DNA of 9,162 bases from Candidatus Desantisiibacteriota bacterium (GTDB lineage Bacteria; JACRDZ01): the NCBI GenBank assembly GCA_016209155.1, contig JACQWU010000102.1:1-9162 (forward strand), in the 5' to 3' direction. A program made the translations under genes and the position numbers. The notes beneath the pieces are model-generated. The model was not told the origin of the DNA and did not search any database. It saw nothing but the letters and a program-made list of their open reading frames with translations. Of the stretch, positions 1-4,982 are shown piece after piece (the first letter of the stretch is position 1; each line of letters starts with the position of its first letter).

Positions 1-1
1 A

Positions 2-64
2 AGGCTTGAAGACGAATTAGATAAAATTCTATCTGAACCGGAAAAGGAGAAAGACCATGATTAA
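2..64 (+). CDS. 3' end of an unidentified upstream gene (partial)
   Basis: A frame open from the window edge ends in TAA at 62-64 and overlaps the dapB start by 8 bases. It encodes a short charged tail, about RLEDELDKILSEPEKEKDHD. Such a stop-start overlap is typical of translationally coupled operon genes, and dapB often follows dapA. The tail does not resemble the usual DapA C-terminus, however, and another frame (ending GLKTN, stop at 18-20) could equally be the real upstream gene. The product cannot be named from 20 residues. Confidence 0.3.
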   Translation, partial: RLEDELDKILSEPEKEKDHD

Positions 65-860
65 CATAACGGTGGTAGGCGCGGCAGGAAAAATGGGAAG
101 CCGCATCATTGCGCTTTCAAAAGACTACGCAGATATAAAACTCATCGGCGCTGTTGAGCGCAGCGGGCATAAAAATATAGGGCAGGACATCGGGGAAATT
201 ACAGGCCTTGGCAAAACAGGCATAAGCCTTGCTGATAATATCAAAAAGGTGGCAGGGGAAACCGGCGTGTGCATAGATTTCTCAAGTTCTGAGTCAACAT
301 CTTTAAACCTAAAAGCCCTGTACAGCAGCCCGGTCCCTTTGGTCATAGGCACTACAGAGCTTCCAAAGGAAATTATTGAGGACATTAAATCATATGCAAA
401 AAAAACGCCGTGCGTCTTTGCCCCGAATATGAGCGTGGGAGTAAACCTTCTGCTGAAAGTCCTCGGTGATATTGCACAGGTCCTCGGAGATGATTACGAC
501 ATTGAGATAGTTGAGGCGCACCACAGGCTCAAGAAAGATGCGCCCTCAGGCACGGCCATGAAGATGGCGCAGGTCCTTGCGGAGTCTCTCGGCAGGAATC
601 TGGACGAAGTCGCCGTTTATGCAAGAAAGGGCCTTATAGGAGAACGCACAAAAAAGGAAATCGGGATACAGACCATACGCTCCGGCGACATAGTCGGAGA
701 ACATACCGTGTTTTTCGGAGGGCTCGGAGAAAGGATTGAAATCACTCATAAGGCCTCCAGCAGGGATACTTTTGCAAGAGGCGCTCTTAAGGCTGCGCTC
801 TGGGTATCAAAACAAAAACCCGGGCTGTACGATATGCAGGACGTCCTCGGCCTGAAATAA
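57..860 (+). CDS. dapB: 4-hydroxy-tetrahydrodipicolinate reductase (DapB)
   Basis: A cytosolic enzyme of the diaminopimelate/lysine pathway that reduces the dehydrated 4-hydroxy-tetrahydrodipicolinate with NAD(P)H. The 267-residue protein has the family's usual length. The N-terminal Rossmann domain shows GAAGKMG (8-14) for the dinucleotide and IGTT at 97-100. The substrate-binding domain shows the diagnostic EAHHRLKKDAPSGTA block (153-167). H155 and K159 align with the proposed catalytic His and Lys of the E. coli enzyme, and G165-T166 contact substrate. CVFAPNMSVGVN (119-130) is also a family signature. A good Shine-Dalgarno (AAGGAGA, 44-50) sits six bases before the ATG, and the start overlaps an upstream reading frame, which suggests an operon. 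The gene runs toward the - strand response regulator gene, and both end inside one hairpin. It appears intact, and its base composition is clearly higher in GC than anything right of 2340. Confidence 0.97.
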   Translation: MINITVVGAAGKMGSRIIALSKDYADIKLIGAVERSGHKNIGQDIGEITGLGKTGISLADNIKKVAGETGVCIDFSSSESTSLNLKALYSSPVPLVIGTTELPKEIIEDIKSYAKKTPCVFAPNMSVGVNLLLKVLGDIAQVLGDDYDIEIVEAHHRLKKDAPSGTAMKMAQVLAESLGRNLDEVAVYARKGLIGERTKKEIGIQTIRSGDIVGEHTVFFGGLGERIEITHKASSRDTFARGALKAALWVSKQKPGLYDMQDVLGLK

Positions 861-904
861 CAAGCAAACATCAAGCCTCGGGTTTGATGTTTGCTTGTTA
901 TTTC
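854..904. terminator. Bidirectional hairpin between convergent genes, containing both stop codons
   Basis: Bases 854-877 pair with 881-904, giving a 24-bp stem with a single G-T wobble and a three-base TCG loop. The dapB stop (858-860) lies in the left arm and the response-regulator stop (898-900) lies in the right arm. The stem includes A-rich and T-rich ends rather than a long separate T-tract. It sits exactly between two convergent genes, so it most likely ends transcription in both directions or blocks antisense read-through. Confidence 0.85.
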
Positions 905-1920
905 TCCAGTATCTTCCGCTTGAATATCAAATCCACAATAAACGGGTCAAACTGACTTCCGGCGCCGTTCCTAAGCTCCTGCATTATGCTGCCCATCGGA
1001 AGCCTGTTCCTGTACGGCCTGTCATGCTTCATTGCATCTATCGCATCCGCTATAGAAATAATCCTTACCGGCAGGGGTATCTCCTCCCCTCTTAACCCCT
1101 CCGGATACCCGGAGCCGTCATATACCTCATGGTGATATAAAATTATCTGTGATGTTTTTTCAAGAAAAGGCACGGCGCTGACAATCCTGGCGCCAATCTC
1201 AGGGTGTTTCCTAAGCTCAACAAGCTCTTCTGCCGTCAGAGCGCCTTTCTTCCTGAGAATTGCCTCATCAACTCCTATTTTCCCGATATCATGAATAAGG
1301 GCCGCCTGGCTTAATTCATCCCGTATGTCTTTTGGCATACCGAGCGACTCAGCTATTAAAGAAGACAGCCTTGAAACATTTTCCGAATGGTCCGAGGTGT
1401 AATGGTCTTTTGCGTCAATGGCCAGTATCAAGGCTTTTACCGTACCGTCATAGCACATCATAATGTTTTCCCTGGCCCTTGCTATCTGCTCCTCCAAATA
1501 TTTATTCTTATCCAGCAGGCTGTCGCGCTCTACCCTTACTGTTTCATGCGCCCGCTTTTTATGAAGCCCCCTCTCCACAACATTTAGAACATCCGTTTTA
1601 TCAAAAGGTTTTATAAGATAGTCCAGGGCGCCAAGGCGCACCGCGCTTCTTGCCGATTCAATACTGGCATAAGCAGTCAGCAGAACAACTTCGGTTGCAG
1701 GATACATTTTCTTAAGCTCCTTTAATACCGCTATCCCGTCCATATCCGGCATCTTTACATCAAGCACCACCAGATCTGCAGGAGTATGAGCCATAAAATT
1801 AAGACCTTCGGCGCCTCCGGCAGCTGTAAATACCGTGTACCTGTCCTTTAAGACCTGCTGAATAGAGTATCTCGGTATCAATTCATCATCAATAACAAGA
1901 ATTCGCTCTTTGCTGTCCAT
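898..1920 (-). CDS. Response regulator with HD-GYP phosphodiesterase output domain
   Basis: A 340-residue two-component response regulator, predicted cytosolic, that probably lowers cyclic-di-GMP when phosphorylated. The receiver domain (about 5-120) has the acidic pair D11-D12, phospho-acceptor D54 in LDVKMPDMDG, T82 and K104-P105. A helical, coiled-coil-like linker (about 120-160) leads to the HD-GYP domain (about 160-340). Metal and catalytic residues are visible: H178, the HDIGKIG motif (210-216), H239, HHE (263-265), the GSGYP signature (269-273) and D292. All key residues of both domains are present. The start has a strong Shine-Dalgarno (AGGGGGAG on the - strand, just upstream). The ATG overlaps the stop of the preceding kinase gene by one base (TAATG), so the two are translationally coupled and are presumably cognate partners. 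HD-GYP regulators of this layout are common in environmental Gram-negative bacteria. The specific process controlled cannot be told. Confidence 0.95.
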   Translation of the reverse strand: MDSKERILVIDDELIPRYSIQQVLKDRYTVFTAAGGAEGLNFMAHTPADLVVLDVKMPDMDGIAVLKELKKMYPATEVVLLTAYASIESARSAVRLGALDYLIKPFDKTDVLNVVERGLHKKRAHETVRVERDSLLDKNKYLEEQIARARENIMMCYDGTVKALILAIDAKDHYTSDHSENVSRLSSLIAESLGMPKDIRDELSQAALIHDIGKIGVDEAILRKKGALTAEELVELRKHPEIGARIVSAVPFLEKTSQIILYHHEVYDGSGYPEGLRGEEIPLPVRIISIADAIDAMKHDRPYRNRLPMGSIMQELRNGAGSQFDPFIVDLIFKRKILEK

Positions 1921-2351
1921 TAATTGTCTCCCCCTTTATAGGTTACAGACTTTGAGCCGTTCAACTCTTCAACCCTGTCAATGACAGGTAATCTGATTAC
2001 AAAGGAGTTAGCTCCCTGCTCGCTCTTTAAATCAAGGCTTCCATTATGTTCTTCAATAATTTTGCGGCTGATCGGGATATTCAACTCGCTGCCGAGGTTG
2101 TCAATATTTACAAGCGGCTTTAACAGGTCCTGCCTTTCCTTATCAGAAAGCTCCACGCCGTTATATTTAATTGATATTTCCGCATATGCTCCGCTTCCTG
2201 ACGTGTTATTTGCGCCGAGGTAAATAAAGGCGCCTTTGGGTGTCATATCAATTGCGTTAAAAATCAGGTAGCAGATGGCCTTTGCAAGAAGCTTCCTGTC
2301 TGCCTGGACAAATACTTTCATGTCAAAATTCTGTTTTGAAAATTTGTGCAA
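1920..2351 (-). CDS. Histidine kinase, C-terminal ATP-binding part only (5'-truncated)
   Basis: The frame encodes 143 residues that correspond to the ATP-binding (HATPase_c) domain of a sensor kinase. The N-box is recognisable (CYLIFNAIDMTPKG, N32), as is the C-terminal stretch SRKIIEEHNGSLDLKSEQG...FVIRLP. The dimerisation/phospho-histidine domain and any sensor domain are missing because kinase homology stops at about 2335-2350, where + strand DNA ligase sequence begins. The ATG at 2349-2351 therefore lies in or next to foreign sequence and is unlikely to be the native start. The glycine boxes are also weak: the usual DxGxG reads YNGVELS (63-69) and the second box reads LGSEL (86-90). The kinase may thus have been a poor ATPase even when whole. 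Its stop overlaps the start of the HD-GYP regulator gene by one base, which marks it as that regulator's partner. Confidence 0.8.
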   Translation of the reverse strand: MHKFSKQNFDMKVFVQADRKLLAKAICYLIFNAIDMTPKGAFIYLGANNTSGSGAYAEISIKYNGVELSDKERQDLLKPLVNIDNLGSELNIPISRKIIEEHNGSLDLKSEQGANSFVIRLPVIDRVEELNGSKSVTYKGGDN

Positions 2352-2352
2352 T
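2330..2352. other. Junction of two unrelated sequences (rearrangement or assembly join)
   Basis: Left of this point the - strand reads as histidine kinase. Right of it the + strand reads as the C-terminal part of DNA ligase. Both genes lose their 5' portions here, and base composition drops abruptly, from about 47% GC at 2101-2160 to 33% at 2341-2400 and 20% at 2401-2460. No inverted repeat, transposase or tRNA is visible at the point. The exact base cannot be fixed because the few bases around 2335-2350 can be read sensibly in both genes. Confidence 0.75.
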
Positions 2353-2745
2353 TTAAGTAAGGAACAGCTTGATTCAATACCTGAAATCGGACCAAAAATG
2401 ATTGAAAGTATTACTGATTTTTTTCAAGACAAAAATATCCGGTATATTTTAAATAAATTCAAAAAAGCCGGACTTAAATTATCGCTTGAAGAAAATATGC
2501 AAAATTCGTCCATTGCAAATAAAATTTTTGTACTGACCGGTACTTTGAAAAAGTATTCACGAAACGAAGCAGTAAGACTTATTGAAAAATACGGCGGGAA
2601 AGTAAGCTCCGGCGTAAGTAAAAATACGGATTTTGTTTTAGCCGGAGATGATCCGGGAAGTAAATTTGATAAAGCTAAAAAAATAGGTGTAAAAATAATA
2701 AATGAGGAGGAATTTGAAAAAATTCTTAATCCTGACAGCATCTAA
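2338..2745 (+). pseudogene. ligA: NAD-dependent DNA ligase, C-terminal remnant (HhH end plus BRCT)
   Basis: About 135 residues match the end of bacterial LigA, which seals nicks using NAD. The last helix-hairpin-helix motif appears as LDSIPEIGPKMIESITDFF and is followed by the linker KFKKAGLKL. A complete BRCT domain follows: IFVLTGTLKKYSRNEAV, then IEKYGGKVSSGVSKNTDFVL, AGDDPGSKFDKAKKIG and IINEEEFEKIL. LigA is normally about 670 residues, so the adenylation, OB-fold, zinc-finger and most HhH domains are absent; the catalytic lysine would lie in the missing part. The frame stays open upstream to an ATG at 2275, but those residues lie in antisense kinase sequence and do not look like ligase. 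It ends tail-to-tail with the lipoprotein gene, overlapping it by 20 bases. It is either a truncated pseudogene or the end of a real ligA cut by an assembly join. Confidence 0.85.
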
Positions 2746-3664
2746 AACCAAGATCATAGTAATATAATGAAGGATTAAGTCCAAATTTACTTGAACATTT
2801 TGTATCTTCAGGTCCGCTGTCCCAGAATCCGCCATAATAAATTGCACCGGGTTTGTCCGTCCACTCCCATACATTTCCGCTCATGTCGTATACTCCGTAA
2901 TCACTAACACATTCTTTGTAAGTTCCTGCAGGAGCGGGGCCTTTTGCCCATTTCATGAAATTGCGGCATTTATGCGGAGAGAATTCATGCCCGTATGGAT
3001 ATTCCATATGATTGGGTCCGTCTAAGGATGAACTCCAGTCATAAGTCCCATTCCCGTCAAAGTCCCATTCATATTTAATTATTTTTCCGTCTCTGTCTCT
3101 GCCGGTTCCGTTAAAGATAACAGGAATATTTATAGTTGTCACTATCTCAGGTTCAGAATGTGCTTCCGGCAAAATATTTCCTGTGAATTCATCAATATTT
3201 AATGCATCCAGATCATAAAATTTTTCTTTGCCTTTGGGTATGGTTATTTTTATAGGATTGGAATATGAAGATTCATTCCCATTCGGAAGTATGCCTGTAA
3301 CGGTATAGTAATATGTTTCTCCTTCAAAAATATTCTGATCCAAAAAAGTTATATCCTTGATCTGTTCAGAGTTTATCTGCATATATAATTCTTTTTCTTT
3401 TAAACTCCTATAAATATTATATCCGCCTTTATAAAGCTTAATATCAAATAATTCATCCCATAATAAATATACACTTTTATTCATTTCATTATAAGAAATG
3501 CGTAAATTCGAAGGAGAAGATGATAAGGTTATGTTTCTTGGAGTAATAGACCTGGGAGTCTCCGTGAAAGGAGTAAAAGTCTCTGTTTTTTTAACAGGAG
3601 CACATCCGGTTAATAACAATAGTATAATTGCTATAATTAAAAAACCACATATTTTTTTCCCCAT
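2726..3664 (-). CDS. Lipoprotein with fibronectin III, PKD-like stub and partial SUMF1/FGE-like domain
   Basis: A 312-residue predicted lipoprotein. The N-terminal signal MGKKICGFLI...LLLLTGC ends in lipobox L18-T19-G20-C21, so C21 should be lipidated and the rest exported. Residues 51-143 resemble a fibronectin type III domain (PSNLRISYNE...YLLWD...GGYNIYR...YYYTVTGILPNGNESSYS). Residues 181-212 carry the start of a PKD domain (GTGRDRDGKIIKYEWDFDGN). Residues 220-312 match the second half of the formylglycine-generating-enzyme-like fold: YPYGHEFSPHKC, DYGVYDMSGNVWEWT, YYGGFW and LGFRC. The first half of that fold is absent and the PKD domain stops half-way, so an internal in-frame deletion around residues 210-220 (DNA about 3005-3035) is likely. 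The cysteine pair of true FGE enzymes is not evident, so sulfatase activation is not implied; a surface binding role is more likely. No Shine-Dalgarno is seen before the ATG, but the signal peptide supports this start. Confidence 0.8.
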   Translation of the reverse strand: MGKKICGFLIIAIILLLLTGCAPVKKTETFTPFTETPRSITPRNITLSSSPSNLRISYNEMNKSVYLLWDELFDIKLYKGGYNIYRSLKEKELYMQINSEQIKDITFLDQNIFEGETYYYTVTGILPNGNESSYSNPIKITIPKGKEKFYDLDALNIDEFTGNILPEAHSEPEIVTTINIPVIFNGTGRDRDGKIIKYEWDFDGNGTYDWSSSLDGPNHMEYPYGHEFSPHKCRNFMKWAKGPAPAGTYKECVSDYGVYDMSGNVWEWTDKPGAIYYGGFWDSGPEDTKCSSKFGLNPSLYYYDLGFRCCQD

Positions 3665-3675
3665 GACTTATTATA

Positions 3676-3703
3676 TATATATTAAATATGTATATAAAGT
3701 CAA
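3676..3703 (-). promoter_or_regulatory. Candidate promoter for the lipoprotein gene
   Basis: On the - strand TTGACT (3703-3698) is followed after 16 bases by TATATA (3681-3676), close to sigma-70 -35 and -10 boxes. Transcription would begin only a few bases before the ATG at 3664, which fits the absence of a Shine-Dalgarno if the message is nearly leaderless. The surroundings are very AT-rich, so chance matches are easy. Confidence 0.3.
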
Positions 3704-3730
3704 CATTTTTTTCTATTGCAAAGTTTTTAA

Positions 3731-3774
3731 TTGAATATTATAATAATTCATGCGGTATAATATTTTAAAATATT
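3731..3774 (+). promoter_or_regulatory. Candidate promoter with overlapping 16-bp palindrome
   Basis: TTGAAT (3731-3736) and a perfect TATAAT (3756-3761) are separated by 19 bases, slightly more than ideal, upstream of the five-gene + strand row. A perfect palindrome AATATTTTAAAATATT (3759-3774) overlaps the -10 end and the expected transcription start, where a repressor dimer could bind. In such AT-rich DNA both may be coincidental. Confidence 0.35.
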
Positions 3775-3793
3775 GGGAATGACAGCATAACTT

Positions 3794-3830
3794 AGCCTGA
3801 AGGATTTCAGCCTGAAAGCTGATAGCTGAA
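3794..3830 (+). repeat. Short imperfect AGCTGA-type repeats
   Basis: AGCCTGA occurs at 3794-3800 and 3809-3815, followed by AGCTGA at 3817-3822 and 3824-3829. They form an irregular run with about 7-base steps in the leader of the EIIA gene. The stretch is richer in GC than its flanks. It looks like a decayed or short copy of a simple heptamer repeat and has no assigned function. Confidence 0.5.
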
Positions 3831-3852
3831 GGATAAGATTAAAAGGATTATT

Positions 3853-4404
3853 ATGAAAGATAAATCCATAAAAATAGCACCGCTTATTTTAGAAAAATAT
3901 ATAAATACAGAGATATGTGCAGTGTCTAAAACAGAAGTAATTAATGAAATGATTGATTTGATAGCTGATGGTGAAATATTAATTGATAAAAATAAATTTT
4001 TAAATTCAGTGATTGAAAGAGAAGATTTATGCAGTACCGGGCTTGAAAATGGAGTGGCTTTTATTCACCCCAGATTTGCACTTGATGAGATTGTTTCTAA
4101 ACCTGTGATTGCAATCGGTATTTCTAAAAAGGGAATAGATTTTGAATCAATAGATGATGAGCCGACTTATATTTTTTTTGTTTTATGTTTTAATAAACTT
4201 CAAAACCATTTACATTATCTTGCATATTTAAGCAGGTTGTGTAAGGATGGTGAATTTTTAGACGCGCTAAAAGAAGCAGATAAGCCTGAAGATATTTTAG
4301 AAATTATCAAGGAGAAAGAAAAAGACGGCGATAATCTCAAAGTCCCATCCAAAAAGTCACTTTATTCTGATGGTATTATGAGTTTTTATCGAAAGAAAAA
4401 ATAG
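3853..4404 (+). CDS. PTS EIIA (fructose/nitrogen type) domain protein
   Basis: A 183-residue protein whose residues from about 6 to 152 form a PTS_EIIA type-2 (fructose/mannitol/Ntr) domain. The signature runs IEREDLCSTGLENGVAFIHPR (54-74), with H72 at the phosphorylated histidine position. VIAIGISKKGIDFESIDDEP (85-104) and HLHYLAYLSRLCKDGEF (119-135) continue the fold. The charged tail beyond about 152 (EKEKDGDNLKVPSKKS...YRKKK) is extra. No EIIB or EIIC domain or HPr gene is adjacent, so a regulatory role like EIIA-Ntr (PtsN), with phosphorylation state as a signal, is more likely than sugar uptake. A Shine-Dalgarno-like AAAAGGA (3841-3847) precedes the ATG. It is the first gene of a + strand row, and the next start lies one base after its stop. 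Domain assignment is firm; role and phospho-donor are inferred. Confidence 0.85.
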   Translation: MKDKSIKIAPLILEKYINTEICAVSKTEVINEMIDLIADGEILIDKNKFLNSVIEREDLCSTGLENGVAFIHPRFALDEIVSKPVIAIGISKKGIDFESIDDEPTYIFFVLCFNKLQNHLHYLAYLSRLCKDGEFLDALKEADKPEDILEIIKEKEKDGDNLKVPSKKSLYSDGIMSFYRKKK

Positions 4405-4405
4405 T

Positions 4406-4909
4406 ATGTTGAAAAAAAAAGGTGAGAAAAGAACTACTAGAGACAATATCAAATTAGCCGGGATTTTATCATGTATTGCGGGTTATACAAATGCATTGGC
4501 ATTTCTAACTTTACTAATGCTTAATTACAGTAATAGCGTTCCAATTATAATTGAAGGTTGTGTTTTGATAGCAGTTAGTTTAATACCGTATAAATCTTTA
4601 AATTTTATAATGTTTATTTCATTAAATTTTATGCCGCTATTTTTAAGTTTTGCTATGGGTATGCAGAGTGCCTCAACAACGTATTTGTCCTCGGCAATAG
4701 TTCGTACAACTCATCTTACTGGTGCTGCAACTGATATTGGAATGGCTATTGTAAGAAGGGATTTAAAAGCGTTCGTCATTCTTTTTACTATTTTATCAGG
4801 ATTTATATTAGGCGCATTTTTAGGATCTTTTGCAAATGCACATCTGGGCATATCCGGTTTTTTATTTCCGGGAGTTATAACCCTTTCCATAGGAATTGCC
4901 TATTTATAA
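4406..4909 (+). CDS. DUF1275 (YoaK-like) membrane protein, internally shortened
   Basis: A 167-residue inner-membrane protein with about five hydrophobic segments (about 16-38, 45-60, 63-82, 118-140, 147-165). The family is recognised from SCIAGYTNALAFLTL near the N-terminus and from FAMGMQSASTTYLSSAIVRTTHLTGAATDI (about 82-111), the usual MGMQNA...TTxxTG block. Members normally have about 220-240 residues. The segment that should follow ALAFLTL, including the conserved TGN-containing loop and an adjacent helix (about 60 residues), is missing: the sequence jumps to LNYSNSVPIIIEGCVLI. The frame is intact, so this is an in-frame deletion or a divergent short form. The molecular function of DUF1275 is unknown. 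The gene begins one base after the EIIA stop and is probably co-transcribed with it. Confidence 0.75.
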   Translation: MLKKKGEKRTTRDNIKLAGILSCIAGYTNALAFLTLLMLNYSNSVPIIIEGCVLIAVSLIPYKSLNFIMFISLNFMPLFLSFAMGMQSASTTYLSSAIVRTTHLTGAATDIGMAIVRRDLKAFVILFTILSGFILGAFLGSFANAHLGISGFLFPGVITLSIGIAYL

Positions 4910-4982
4910 AAACTCTAAATCACATGCAATTTTTGGGCATATTGCATTATGATTAATTAAAAATAAACCGGATAATACTTCT

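Noticed and set aside
898-1587. Open frames on the + strand inside the HD-GYP regulator gene
   Set aside because: They are antisense to a fully conserved two-domain protein, lack recognisable motifs, and have no supporting ribosome-binding sites.
2275-2337. In-frame ATG at 2275 as the start of the ligase fragment
   Set aside because: The 21 residues before about 2338 are antisense to conserved histidine-kinase sequence and do not resemble LigA, so this is only a chance extension of the frame across the junction.
2726-3030. True formylglycine-generating enzyme (sulfatase activator)
   Set aside because: Half of the fold is missing, the catalytic cysteine pair is not evident and no sulfatase gene is nearby, so only fold-level similarity is claimed.
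3671-3697. TATATA microsatellite as an origin or AT-rich unwinding element
   Set aside because: It is short and isolated, with no DnaA-box cluster or replication gene nearby. It is better read as an AT-rich promoter region.
4924-4947. Small hairpin (ATGCAAT/ATTGCAT) between the DUF1275 and glycosyltransferase genes
   Set aside because: It has only 7 pairs, a 10-base loop and no T-tract, so it is within chance expectation for AT-rich DNA.
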